The notes: generated from the sequence alone by a model not told the origin. A stretch of 8,648 nucleotides of DNA from HGM04593 sp045634305 (GCA_045634305.1 JAZQZZ010000007.1:1-8648), one strand, 5' to 3'. Positions 1-6,874 are shown, numbered from the stretch's first letter. A program made the numbers and translations.

Positions 1-44
1 CACCGGCAAAAGTTGGAGAAGTTCTGTTTCAAATCCATTTCCAT
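1..44 (-). CDS. Possible 5' end of a minus-strand reading frame running off the window
   Basis: Reading the minus strand from an ATG at 44-42 gives MEMDLKQNFSNFCR and remains open to the window edge. A GAGGTG lies about 10 bases upstream, at 53-58, which would make a Shine-Dalgarno. However, that GAGGTG is part of the repeat-like stretch at 48-90, so it may be coincidental. Only 14 codons are visible, so neither the family nor the reality of the gene can be judged. Confidence 0.2.
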   Translation of the reverse strand, partial: MEMDLKQNFSNFCR

Positions 45-47
45 TTT

Positions 48-90
48 AATTCACCTCTCTATTAGGGGAAGTGCCGTAGGCGGAGGGGTT
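48..90. repeat. Intergenic repeat-like stretch with short hairpins
   Basis: The stretch alternates short C-rich and G-rich blocks that can fold on themselves: CCTCT (54-58) faces AGGGG (64-68), and GCC-GTA-GGC (73-81) forms a second small hairpin, followed by GGAGGGG. This layout (AATTCACCTC..., AGGGG, a GCC/GGC turn, GGAGGGGTT) resembles short dispersed intergenic repeats that I recall from gut Bacteroidales genomes. That resemblance is from memory; only one copy is in the window, so repetition cannot be shown here. Confidence 0.35.
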
Positions 91-112
91 ATATTTTAAC
101 ACCACATACGCT

Positions 113-149
113 TGTCACCTCGACGATTGAGATGAGGAGAGTACTCTCC
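113..149. repeat. Second intergenic repeat-like stretch ending in a 14-base palindrome
   Basis: The stretch begins GTCACCTCGAC and ends in GGAGAGTACTCTCC (136-149), a perfect 14-base palindrome. CCTCGAC and GATGAGG (131-137) can pair imperfectly just before it. The pattern GTCA-(C/T)-CTCGAC...GGAGAG resembles short intergenic repeats seen between Bacteroidota genes, which is recollection rather than a search. It directly follows the 48-90 stretch, so the two may form one composite element. Confidence 0.3.
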
Positions 150-172
150 CAAAACAACATACGAGTTTTTCG

Positions 173-203
173 GGCCTCTTTTAGAAAGAGCCAAAGTGAG
201 GCC
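173..203. other. Inverted repeat downstream of the tRNA terminator
   Basis: GGCCTC (173-178) and GAGGCC (198-203) are perfect inverted copies. Inside them CTCTTT (176-181) can alternatively pair with AAAGAG (185-190). No run of T follows on either strand in the position a terminator needs: the eight A at 206-213 belong to the neighbouring tRNA terminator. It could be a backup 3' structure for the tRNA transcript or part of the preceding repeats. Confidence 0.35.
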
Positions 204-205
204 AT

Positions 206-242
206 AAAAAAAATCTCTCAAGGATTCTTCCTTGAGAGATTT
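206..242 (-). terminator. Intrinsic terminator of the tRNA-Pro transcript
   Basis: Two perfect 14-base arms, 211-224 and 229-242, enclose a 4-base loop (TTCT). On the minus strand the hairpin is followed by eight T (complement of 206-213). It starts only 4 bases after the mature tRNA end, so it must terminate the tRNA precursor. Confidence 0.9.
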
Positions 243-245
243 TCG

Positions 246-318
246 TCGGGGTGACAGGATTCGAACCTGCGACCCCCTGGTCCCAAACCAGATGCGCTAC
301 CAACTGCGCTACACCCCG
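246..318 (-). tRNA. trnP: tRNA-Pro (anticodon UGG)
   Basis: On the minus strand a 73-base cloverleaf is readable. A 7-bp acceptor stem pairs CGGGGTG with CACCCCG, followed by discriminator A. The D-arm contains AGCGCAGTTGGTAGCGC. The anticodon stem CTGG/CCAG holds the loop TTTGGGA, so positions 34-36 are TGG, which decodes proline. The T-arm contains GGTTCGAATCC. The 3' CCA is not encoded and must be added by the CCA-adding enzyme. It is transcribed alone, with its own promoter (373-402) and terminator (206-242), downstream of and in the same direction as the wza-wzc pair. Confidence 0.97.
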
Positions 319-335
319 CAACTGTGTTCATTGTT

Positions 336-351
336 CTTTGGCTTGCCAAAG
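336..351 (-). other. Perfect inverted repeat in the tRNA precursor leader
   Basis: CTTTGGC (336-342) and GCCAAAG (345-351) pair perfectly around a 2-base centre. The repeat lies between the tRNA promoter and the mature tRNA 5' end, so it would form a hairpin in the roughly 50-base leader that RNase P removes. A DNA-binding site is the alternative reading. No function is known to me. Confidence 0.45.
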
Positions 352-372
352 ATGGTATCTCTTACCGGAGTG

Positions 373-402
373 CAAAGGTACTATTTTTTTCTTACTCCGC
401 AA
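373..402 (-). promoter_or_regulatory. Promoter of tRNA-Pro
   Basis: On the minus strand TTG (402-400) lies 19 bases before TACCTTTG (380-373). This fits the Bacteroidota consensus TTTG-N19~21-TAnnTTTG. Initiation is expected near 366, giving a leader of about 48 bases before the mature tRNA. It lies just beyond the wzc terminator, so the tRNA is an independent unit. Confidence 0.75.
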
Positions 403-424
403 TGTTTTTTGCAATATTTTTAAC

Positions 425-460
425 AAAAAAATCCAATGAAACATTGTTCCATTGGATTTT
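425..460 (-). terminator. Intrinsic terminator downstream of wzc
   Basis: AAAATCCAATG (428-438) pairs perfectly with CATTGGATTTT (450-460) around an 11-base loop. On the minus strand seven T follow (complement of 425-431). It lies about 30 bases after the wzc stop codon and separates that operon from the tRNA promoter. Confidence 0.85.
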
Positions 461-490
461 AATACTTTCTCCGCCTTGGGAGGTTATGCT

Positions 491-2887
491 TTACTTTTTA
501 TCGGAATAAGAATAGCCATAGCTTGAGTAGCGGTTACTGCCGCGTGAGCCATAGGTTTTCTTGGAGAGGTCGTCGTCGTTGACTGCAATGGCTACATTCT
601 CGAGTTTCTTGTCGTTTACAAGCGAGGTGATGAAGCCTGCATCGGTCTTGAGGGTGCATCCGAGACGCACGACGTATACAACAATGTCGGCAACCCGATT
701 AACAATCAAGGAGTCGGTTACAAGGCCTACAGGAGCTGCGTCGAGGATTATATAGTCGTATTTGGTGCGCAGATGGGCTATAGCCTTGTCGAGGTTGCTA
801 CCGGAGAGCAACTCGGCAGGGTTGGGCGGAACGATACCTGCAGGCAGCAAATCGAGACCTTCGACAATGCCGGATGGGATGATGAGACTATCGAGCAGCG
901 AGAGGTTATCCTCGTCACCGGCAAGATAGCTTGTGAGTCCATGCAATGAGCTATCGAAATTGAAGACCTCGGCAAGACGCGGGCGGCGGATATCGCAACC
1001 GATAAGGAGGACCTTTTTACCAAGCAGGACGGTGCTGACCGCAAGGTTGGAGGCCAGGAAGGTCTTGCCCTCGCCCGAGATGGTTGAGGTGAACATGATG
1101 ACCTTGCCACGCGACTTCTTCATGAAGAACTGGATGTTGGTGCGCAGTGTGCGGAAGGCCTCGGCCATGACATCGTTCTTGTTCTGCTCGACAACAATTG
1201 GTTTGGATGGTTGTTTCTTCAGTCCGGAACGTGTTGTATTGGTCGGGATTGAGCCAAGGTAAGGCAGATTGAGGATTGACTGTACCTCGTCGACCGAGTC
1301 GAACTTGTTGCGTATGAGCACGCGCAGATAGACAAAGGCCGAGGGGATGAGCAGGCCAAGGAACAATGCTACAAGGTAAATCATCTTTCCATTGGGGGAA
1401 ACGATGCCTGCACTATAAGGTGCATCGATGCAGCTGATGTTGTCGCTCTGTACCTGGATGCTGAGGAGTGTTTCTTCGTACTTCTGCAAGAGCATGACAT
1501 AGAGGCCTGACTTGATATCGCACTCGCGTGTTATGGTCAGGAGCTGACGCTCTACCTCGGGCGACATTTCGAAACGGCCGGTGTACTTGTCGGCAAGGAT
1601 TGAGATGGCAGTGCGCTCAATGGTGAGCGACTGGTCGAGAGTCTGCAACGCTGCACGTAGATCCTCCTGCATGGCACGCAACACGGCTGTCGCATTCTGC
1701 AACGCGGGGTTCTCGTCGGTGGTGGTTTGCAGCAGTGTCTTGCGCTCGAGCACTTTTGCATTGTAGCTGTTGAGCAGGCTTACAAGAGCGGGATCCAAAT
1801 CGACGCCGAAGGATGCTGCTATCATCTGCATATCATTCTTGGGGTCATTGACAAACTCGTTCATGTACTTTGAGGCTGCAATCTTCATGTCAATCATCTC
1901 GAGTTGCTTGACATATTCGGCTTTCTTCTGAACTACCTGTGTGGCATCGAGCTTGGGATCGACAAGTTCGTTCTGCTTTTTATAGGCAGCAAGGCTTCCT
2001 TCCATTGTCTCGAGCTCGTTTTTCAACGAACGCAAGCGCTCGGAGATGAAGGCCTCGGTGCGACAGGCTACCTGACGCTTTGTCTCGTTGGTGACGTCGT
2101 TGAAGCTTACGATTATGGCATTGAGGAAATTGGCGCCCTCGACAGGGTCGGGGGTGTTGTATGAAAGCACTGCAACAGATGCGGTCTTTGACAATGGTGA
2201 GATGGCCAACGCTCTTTTATAGGCTGTAGACACGGATGCGACAGGCATCACGGTAACAGTGATGTTGCCGGGAGCGAGCTCTACATCGTCGTTACGTGTT
2301 ATGAGCACTTTGCCGGTTGGAATTTCCAGTGTGTAGGGAAATGAGAGCTGGCCGGCATCCTGTAGTTGTGTTTCGTCTCCTTCGTCCTCGCCCCACTGAA
2401 GTTTCACCTCACCTGCTTCGTCAACAGCAAGTTCGAGCTTCAGGGTTTTCGGCAAAGAGGCTATGGCTTCGTCGTCGAGCGAAACGATGAACGGGGTGGT
2501 ACTATTGTACAATGTGCTGTCCTCGCCCCAACGGTATTTAAGATATAGACCGGCATCGAGCACGGCATCGCGGACAACTGTCATTGAAGACATGAGTTCT
2601 ATCTCGTTCTCTACATTAGATATCTTGCTCTGCATACCGAAATCGGCAAGCATATCGGCCGGAGACATTACAGAACCGCCTTTTTCGCTATCCTGCAAAA
2701 GGACTTTTGCCGAGATGTTGTATACCGGCGTGGCAAAACGCAGATAGACGAATGCACCAACAAGGCACACCACTACCGAAAAGACGAAAAGAATCCAATT
2801 GTCACGCAGATAACCAAGGATCATGCGAAGATCCAAGCCTCCCTCTTCCTTGGGATTGTCAAAATTGTTGTTTTCGTTTTCTATCAT
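491..2887 (-). CDS. wzc: Wzc-type polysaccharide co-polymerase and tyrosine autokinase
   Basis: This 798-residue inner-membrane protein is the fused chain-length regulator and BY-kinase of Wzy-dependent polysaccharide assembly. The Wzz-type N-terminus has membrane helix 1 at about 31-50. A long periplasmic region follows, with a predicted coiled coil at about 265-430. Membrane helix 2 (about 502-525) leads to a cytoplasmic kinase domain. There Walker A is SGEGKT (604-609), Walker A' is VLLIGCDIRRPR (626-637, D632) and Walker B is IILD (713-716). The family motif EAFRTLRTNI (576-585) and PPNPAELL (687-694) are also present. The C-terminal tail has five tyrosines (779, 787, 790, 792, 794), the usual autophosphorylation cluster. 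The family is known to control polymer length and export through cycles of tail phosphorylation. It starts 10 bases after the Wza-type gene, with TGAGGT just before the ATG, so the two are co-transcribed. It is full length. The substrate polysaccharide cannot be told from the sequence. Confidence 0.95.
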   Translation of the reverse strand: MIENENNNFDNPKEEGGLDLRMILGYLRDNWILFVFSVVVCLVGAFVYLRFATPVYNISAKVLLQDSEKGGSVMSPADMLADFGMQSKISNVENEIELMSSMTVVRDAVLDAGLYLKYRWGEDSTLYNSTTPFIVSLDDEAIASLPKTLKLELAVDEAGEVKLQWGEDEGDETQLQDAGQLSFPYTLEIPTGKVLITRNDDVELAPGNITVTVMPVASVSTAYKRALAISPLSKTASVAVLSYNTPDPVEGANFLNAIIVSFNDVTNETKRQVACRTEAFISERLRSLKNELETMEGSLAAYKKQNELVDPKLDATQVVQKKAEYVKQLEMIDMKIAASKYMNEFVNDPKNDMQMIAASFGVDLDPALVSLLNSYNAKVLERKTLLQTTTDENPALQNATAVLRAMQEDLRAALQTLDQSLTIERTAISILADKYTGRFEMSPEVERQLLTITRECDIKSGLYVMLLQKYEETLLSIQVQSDNISCIDAPYSAGIVSPNGKMIYLVALFLGLLIPSAFVYLRVLIRNKFDSVDEVQSILNLPYLGSIPTNTTRSGLKKQPSKPIVVEQNKNDVMAEAFRTLRTNIQFFMKKSRGKVIMFTSTISGEGKTFLASNLAVSTVLLGKKVLLIGCDIRRPRLAEVFNFDSSLHGLTSYLAGDEDNLSLLDSLIIPSGIVEGLDLLPAGIVPPNPAELLSGSNLDKAIAHLRTKYDYIILDAAPVGLVTDSLIVNRVADIVVYVVRLGCTLKTDAGFITSLVNDKKLENVAIAVNDDDLSKKTYGSRGSNRYSSYGYSYSDKK

Positions 2888-2897
2888 ACCTCAATCA

Positions 2898-3698
2898 TTA
2901 TTTCAGGATGTTAAACAATAGTGATGCCAACGAGATGAGTATTGATGTTCCCGAGAACCAGAGTGAAGTGCTGGAGCCGATATCGGAGTTCTTGGCCTTT
3001 GACTTGTTTGGGGTTACATAAACTACATCATTCTGTTGCAGATAGTAATATGGAGAATTCAGGATTGCCGCATCGTTGAGATTGAGTTCTATAATCTCTC
3101 TCTTTCCGGTTGCGTCCTCACGGATTACCTTCACGTTTTCGCGCTGACCATATATGGTCAAGTCCCTGGCAAGAGCCAAAGCCTCGAATATGGTTATCTT
3201 GCCATTCTTCACGGTGAATGAACCGGGAGAGGTGACTTCACCCAAAACTGATATCTTGAAATCGACAAAACGTACCACGACAACAGGAGTTGAAGAGAAT
3301 GCGCCTTTTACCTTTTCAAAGATGAGTGATTCGGCCTCGGTAATGGTTTTTCCACCAATATTCACCTTTCCCACGTTAGGGATTGTCACATCACCATTGG
3401 AATCGACAATATAATTGTGAAGGGTGGGTTGCGATGTCAGGGACTGGTTTCTTGAATTGTCCGAAGGAGAGACAAGGTTGTAGGCCATCGATGTCGATGG
3501 GTTATTGGGGTTGGTGACAAGAATATTCAGAATGTCGTTGGGCTGTATTCTGGCTTCATACACAGTTGCCACCTGCTCTACATCGGCCCACTCACTGCTG
3601 TTCTGCAGATAAGGGACCTTCTTGTACGAGGTACACGATGCCAACAGCAAAGCAAGCAGAGAGATAAAAAACAGATTCTTTTTCTGTAAAGTTTTCAT
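2898..3698 (-). CDS. wza: Wza-type polysaccharide export outer-membrane lipoprotein
   Basis: This 266-residue protein belongs to the BexD/CtrA/Wza family that forms the outer-membrane channel for capsule or exopolysaccharide. Its signal peptide ends in the lipobox LLAS-C with lipidated Cys22; Thr and Ser follow, with no inner-membrane retention Asp. The Poly_export domain spans about 48-135, including RIQPNDILNILV (50-61) and the GDVTIPNVGKV segment (102-112). An SLBB-type domain starts near VLGEVTSPGSF (151-161) and ends near NDVVYVTPN (223-231). A hydrophobic helix closes the protein (about 246-264). In E. coli Wza the C-terminal helix builds the outer-membrane barrel, and the same role is likely here. 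It is shorter than E. coli Wza, apparently having fewer SLBB repeats, as is common in Bacteroidales. It is the first gene of the operon, and its partner kinase follows after 10 bases. Confidence 0.93.
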   Translation of the reverse strand: MKTLQKKNLFFISLLALLLASCTSYKKVPYLQNSSEWADVEQVATVYEARIQPNDILNILVTNPNNPSTSMAYNLVSPSDNSRNQSLTSQPTLHNYIVDSNGDVTIPNVGKVNIGGKTITEAESLIFEKVKGAFSSTPVVVVRFVDFKISVLGEVTSPGSFTVKNGKITIFEALALARDLTIYGQRENVKVIREDATGKREIIELNLNDAAILNSPYYYLQQNDVVYVTPNKSKAKNSDIGSSTSLWFSGTSILISLASLLFNILK

Positions 3699-3735
3699 TT
3701 CCTATTCAATTTATTAACAAATCACGTTTCACGCA

Positions 3736-3749
3736 CAGGCATAGGCCTG
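3736..3749 (-). other. Small hairpin in the wza leader
   Basis: CAGGC (3736-3740) pairs with GCCTG (3745-3749) around ATAG. It falls in the roughly 55-base leader between the proposed -7 box and the wza start codon. It is short and may be chance. No riboswitch or attenuator fold is apparent around it. Confidence 0.3.
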
Positions 3750-3759
3750 CTTTTAACTG

Positions 3760-3767
3760 CAAATATA
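3760..3767 (-). promoter_or_regulatory. -7 element of the wza-wzc promoter
   Basis: On the minus strand TATATTTG (3767-3760) matches TAnnTTTG and is followed by CA, as at the other promoters here. A TTG exists at 3784-3782, but only 14 bases upstream, and nothing better is seen at 19-21. The -33 element is therefore weak, which might mean that an activator is used. The leader would be about 55 bases. Confidence 0.55.
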
Positions 3768-3846
3768 CGCAATATTTATGACAACGGTCTGTTTTTTTAA
3801 CAGGAAAAACCACTCTTTTGATAAAAAAACAAAAAAATGCTTTTAG

Positions 3847-3878
3847 TTTGGCTTTGAAGACCCAATATTGTATTTTTG
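3847..3878 (+). promoter_or_regulatory. Promoter of mltG-GH20, consensus Bacteroidota type
   Basis: TTTG (3847-3850) is followed after exactly 20 bases by TATTTTTG (3871-3878), an ideal TTTG-N20-TAnnTTTG. Transcription should begin at about 3882-3886, only about 10 bases before the ATG at 3894. This excludes a TTG start at 3876, which would lie inside the -7 box. Confidence 0.8.
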
Positions 3879-3893
3879 CAGAAAATTACAAGT

Positions 3894-4946
3894 ATGGGAA
3901 ATAAAGAAAAAAGCAAAAGTAAAGCATTAATCATCATAGCTGTTGCAGCCATTGCCGCCATTGCATATTTCGGTTACACATTGGGCTACAAGTACTATTC
4001 GGTAAAGATGCTAAAATTAAAGCTCGACGAAACGGCTTACATATACGTCACTCCACAGGACAACACAGCATCCATAATAGGAAAGATTGGAGAAATTGCC
4101 CCCGAGGCCGACACAAGAGGTTTTGCGACGCTGGCTGCGCACAACAATTTTGACAGCCGCAAACGTAGCGGCAAATATGCGATAAAGGATGGCGACACAA
4201 TGAGCGACATATACAACCGCATCGTCAGCCGCCAACAAACACCGGTGAGAATAACAATCCCGTCGACAAGGGATGTAAGACAGGCTTTAGGCATCATAAG
4301 CCGACAGATAATGGCCGACTCGGCAAGCCTTGTAGAGTACACGCACCCTGTAGCGATGTCTTGTTTCGGATATGACAAGGACGACATACCATCATTCTTC
4401 ATCCCAGACACCTACGAGGTATACTGGGACATCAGCGCACAGGAGTTCTTCGAAAAGATGGCTGCATGGAACCGTCAATATTGGAACGACAGCCGAAAGG
4501 CAAAGGCAAAAGCAGCAGGGCTGACACCGGCCGAGGTTTCGACCTTGGCTTCCATTGTTGACGAAGAGACTGCCAACGTCGCCGAAATGCCGATTGTCGC
4601 CGGGCTCTACATCAACCGTCTGAAACGCGGCATGCCGCTGCAGGCCGACCCGACTGTCAAATACGCCCTTGGCGACCCGACACGCAGACGTATACTCAAC
4701 AAAGACCTCGAAGTCAATTCGCCATACAACACATACAAGCACAAAGGACTGCCCCCGGGACCGATACGAATCCCCACCAAGCAGGCTCTGGAAAGCGTAC
4801 TGAACTACACAAAGCACAGCTATTTATATATGTGTGCAAAAGAAGATTTCTCGGGTACACACAACTTCGCAAAGACACTAAGCGAGCATAATGCAAACGC
4901 CAAGAGATATCAACATGCATTGAACAAACTTAATATAAAGAAGTAA
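3894..4946 (+). CDS. mltG: Endolytic murein transglycosylase MltG (YceG-like)
   Basis: This 350-residue inner-membrane protein is of the MltG family, which cuts nascent peptidoglycan glycan strands and sets their length, leaving 1,6-anhydroMurNAc ends. A basic N-terminus precedes one membrane helix (about 11-31), and the rest is periplasmic. A LysM-like segment (about 92-123, GKYAIKDGDTMSDIYNRI) comes before the catalytic YceG domain. Family motifs are LASIVDEET (218-226; E225 aligns with the catalytic Glu of E. coli MltG), INRLKRGMPLQADPTVKYALGD (240-261), SPYNTYKHKGLPPGPI (276-291) and a terminal GTHNFAKTLSEHN (321-333). The length matches the family. I chose the ATG at 3894 because an upstream in-frame TTG (3876) overlaps the promoter. 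There is no Shine-Dalgarno, and the leader is about 10 bases. The GH20 gene follows after 6 bases. Confidence 0.95.
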   Translation: MGNKEKSKSKALIIIAVAAIAAIAYFGYTLGYKYYSVKMLKLKLDETAYIYVTPQDNTASIIGKIGEIAPEADTRGFATLAAHNNFDSRKRSGKYAIKDGDTMSDIYNRIVSRQQTPVRITIPSTRDVRQALGIISRQIMADSASLVEYTHPVAMSCFGYDKDDIPSFFIPDTYEVYWDISAQEFFEKMAAWNRQYWNDSRKAKAKAAGLTPAEVSTLASIVDEETANVAEMPIVAGLYINRLKRGMPLQADPTVKYALGDPTRRRILNKDLEVNSPYNTYKHKGLPPGPIRIPTKQALESVLNYTKHSYLYMCAKEDFSGTHNFAKTLSEHNANAKRYQHALNKLNIKK

Positions 4947-4952
4947 ACCACC

Positions 4953-6584
4953 ATGAGAAAGACTTTACTGACTGCTATGATTGCATTAATTGCAACCTTT
5001 TCCACAACAGCGCAAAGCAATACACAGGCTCTGATACCCTACCCCAACAAGATTGAGTTGTGCGACAATGGCAAAACGTTTGCAATAAATGACAAGACAA
5101 GTATAAGCAGTTCTTTACCAAACGATGCGTTTGTCATAGACGCGTTGCAATGCATATTACAGAAACGATTGGGAGCAGACCTGGCATTCAGCAACGGCAA
5201 GCAGACAAAGAACGTGGTATCATTGGAGATTGACAGCGCCATAGAAGGCCGCGAGCACTACATGCTGGAGGTAAACAAGAATGGCGTTTTCATAAAAGGC
5301 GCAAACGAGGGGGCGCTATTCCTTGCATTGCAGACACTTGACCAGCTGCTCATCGGCGACGTGTGCAACACTGCCGATAAAAAGATTGCCCACATATGCA
5401 TTGACGATGCTCCACGTTTCGGATTCCGCGCAATAATGCTCGACCCGGCACGCCACTTTATCCCCGTAAAAGACGTCAAATTGTTCATCGACCAGATGGC
5501 GCGCTACAAGTTCAATGTACTGCAGCTTCACCTCACAGACGACCAGGGTTGGCGCATAGAAATCAAAAGCCACCCCGAACTAACAGCAAAAGGAGCGTTC
5601 CGCGCTCCCGGCGGCAGCAACCAAGGCCCCGACAATGGTTACTACACACAGGAAGAGCTTAAAGACATCATACAATACGCTGCAGAGCGCAATATTGAAG
5701 TTATCCCCGAACTGGACATCCCCGGACACTCCGTTGCCATACTTGCAGCACACCCCGAACTGCGCTGTTCATTCCGCCATAACGACGAGAAAAAACTCGG
5801 GCACACTACAAACATGATGCTATGTGCCGCCAATACCGATGTCTACGGCATCTATGCCGACATCATTAAAGAGGTGGCCGAACTGTTCCCATCGGACTAC
5901 ATACACCTTGGCGGCGACGAGGCAGCAGTGAAGGAGAACTGGGCCAAATGCCCCGACTGCCTTGCCATGATGCAACAGTTGGGCTACGACAAGCCATCGC
6001 AGTTGATGATACCCTTCTTCAACAACATCCTGAACATCGTACGCGAGAATGACAAGAAAGCCATTCTTTGGTGCGAGCTTGACAACATATGGCCACCGGC
6101 AAACGACTATTTGTTCCCCTACCCCAAGGATGTAACACTTGTAACCTGGCGCAACGCTCTCACACCAAAATGCATTGAGCTCACACGCAAATATGGCAAC
6201 CCGCTCATCATGGCACCCGGCGAGCATGCCTACCTCGACTATCCACAGTACCCCGGCGACCTTCCGGAGTTCAACAATTGGGGGATGCCGGTGACAACAC
6301 TTGAGCAGAGCTACCGCCTTGACCCAGGCTACAACCTACCCACCGGGGAGCAGGCGCACATAAAGGGCGTCATGGCCACGATGTGGGCCGAAGCCATAAG
6401 AGACATCAACCGCGTTACATATATGGCTTTTCCACGAGCAATGGCCATAGCCGAAGCCGGTTGGAGTAACATGCAGCAACGTAGCTGGGAGAGCTTCAAA
6501 CAACGAATTTACCCCAACATCACAGAGATGATGAAGGATGGCATCTCCGTACGTATACCTTTTGAGATTGTAGAAAGGAAATAA
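4953..6584 (+). CDS. Secreted GH20 beta-N-acetylhexosaminidase
   Basis: This 543-residue enzyme removes terminal beta-linked GlcNAc or GalNAc by substrate-assisted catalysis. A Sec signal peptide ends near A20 (STTA-QS). It has no lipobox cysteine, so a periplasmic or secreted soluble enzyme is expected. The N-terminal GH20b domain spans about 25-140 and the catalytic barrel about 150-510. Visible active-site residues are R167 (LDPARHF), H193 (LHLTDDQGW), the catalytic pair D322-E323 (HLGGDEAAVKENW), W399 (VTWRNA) and W478/E480 (MWAEAI). No C-terminal carbohydrate-binding domain is seen and it is not truncated. Its neighbour is mltG rather than a SusC/SusD pair, so a role in cell-wall amino-sugar turnover is possible beside the usual mucin or N-glycan role; this is inference. 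Substrate cannot be read from sequence. Confidence 0.95.
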   Translation: MRKTLLTAMIALIATFSTTAQSNTQALIPYPNKIELCDNGKTFAINDKTSISSSLPNDAFVIDALQCILQKRLGADLAFSNGKQTKNVVSLEIDSAIEGREHYMLEVNKNGVFIKGANEGALFLALQTLDQLLIGDVCNTADKKIAHICIDDAPRFGFRAIMLDPARHFIPVKDVKLFIDQMARYKFNVLQLHLTDDQGWRIEIKSHPELTAKGAFRAPGGSNQGPDNGYYTQEELKDIIQYAAERNIEVIPELDIPGHSVAILAAHPELRCSFRHNDEKKLGHTTNMMLCAANTDVYGIYADIIKEVAELFPSDYIHLGGDEAAVKENWAKCPDCLAMMQQLGYDKPSQLMIPFFNNILNIVRENDKKAILWCELDNIWPPANDYLFPYPKDVTLVTWRNALTPKCIELTRKYGNPLIMAPGEHAYLDYPQYPGDLPEFNNWGMPVTTLEQSYRLDPGYNLPTGEQAHIKGVMATMWAEAIRDINRVTYMAFPRAMAIAEAGWSNMQQRSWESFKQRIYPNITEMMKDGISVRIPFEIVERK

Positions 6585-6602
6585 ATCCCCGAATCAACGC
6601 AC

Positions 6603-6637
6603 AAAAAAAGCAGTACTCGCGTAAGTACTGCTTTTTT
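6603..6637. terminator. Bidirectional intrinsic terminator after the GH20 gene
   Basis: GCAGTACT (6610-6617) pairs perfectly with AGTACTGC (6624-6631) around CGCGTA. Flanking A and T runs (6603-6609, 6632-6637) extend the stem and provide T tracts on both strands. It sits about 20 bases after the GH20 stop codon, ending the mltG operon, and can also block transcription arriving from the right. Confidence 0.9.
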
Positions 6638-6640
6638 GTT

Positions 6641-6826
6641 ATAGAAAAACACAAAAGACACTCTTTTATTGCAGAAAGCGACACATTGTGATATGCAAAA
6701 TGCCCTAGCCTGCAAGACGAAGCTTATCAGCCCAATCTTTTAGTGAGTCAAAAGAAGAGTTGTCAGCATTGGCAATTTATCAGCTATACCCTTGTAACAT
6801 CAATAAGCAAACGTCAGTAGAAAAAC
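6641..6826. other. Intergenic stretch between two terminators; nothing recognised
   Basis: About 185 bases lie between the GH20 terminator and the rplT terminator. I see no open frame of useful length, no TAnnTTTG promoter with a spaced TTG, no tRNA and no strong hairpin. Being insulated on both sides, it would be silent unless it carries a promoter of a type I cannot recognise. Confidence 0.5.
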
Positions 6827-6827
6827 A

Positions 6828-6857
6828 AAAAAGCAGCAACCGGGGTTGCTGCTTTTT
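6828..6857 (-). terminator. Intrinsic terminator of infC-rpmI-rplT
   Basis: GCAGCAAC (6833-6840) pairs perfectly with GTTGCTGC (6845-6852) around CGGG. Flanking A (6827-6832) and T (6853-6857) runs extend the stem. It lies 17 bases past the rplT stop on the minus strand, where six T follow the hairpin. The structure is nearly symmetric, so it may act in both directions. Confidence 0.9.
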
Positions 6858-6874
6858 ATCGAAGTACATTTAAA

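Noticed and set aside
232..439. Two overlapping plus-strand frames, one with the peptide RGDRIRTCDPLVPNQMRY
   Set aside because: They are the antisense of the tRNA-Pro gene; this peptide is a well-known false protein produced by translating tRNA complements.
778..1262. Opposite- and alternate-frame open frames of about 110 residues inside the wzc kinase region
   Set aside because: They overlap a full-length protein with intact kinase motifs, have unnatural Ser/Arg-rich composition and match no family that I recognise.
3789..3803. CTGTT/AACAG inverted repeat between the divergent promoters considered as a terminator
   Set aside because: Only 5 bp, with the T run in the loop and none after the stem; no transcript needs to end there.
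3876..3893. TTG start giving mltG six more residues
   Set aside because: The TTG is part of the -7 promoter element and would not be in the mRNA; ATG 3894 fits the family.
4017..4920. Minus-strand frames of 68-141 residues opposite mltG
   Set aside because: Shadows of the mltG coding sequence; no family motif, promoter or start signal.
5820..6227. 135-residue minus-strand frame opposite the GH20 gene
   Set aside because: It lies across conserved GH20 active-site sequence on the other strand and has no recognisable domain.
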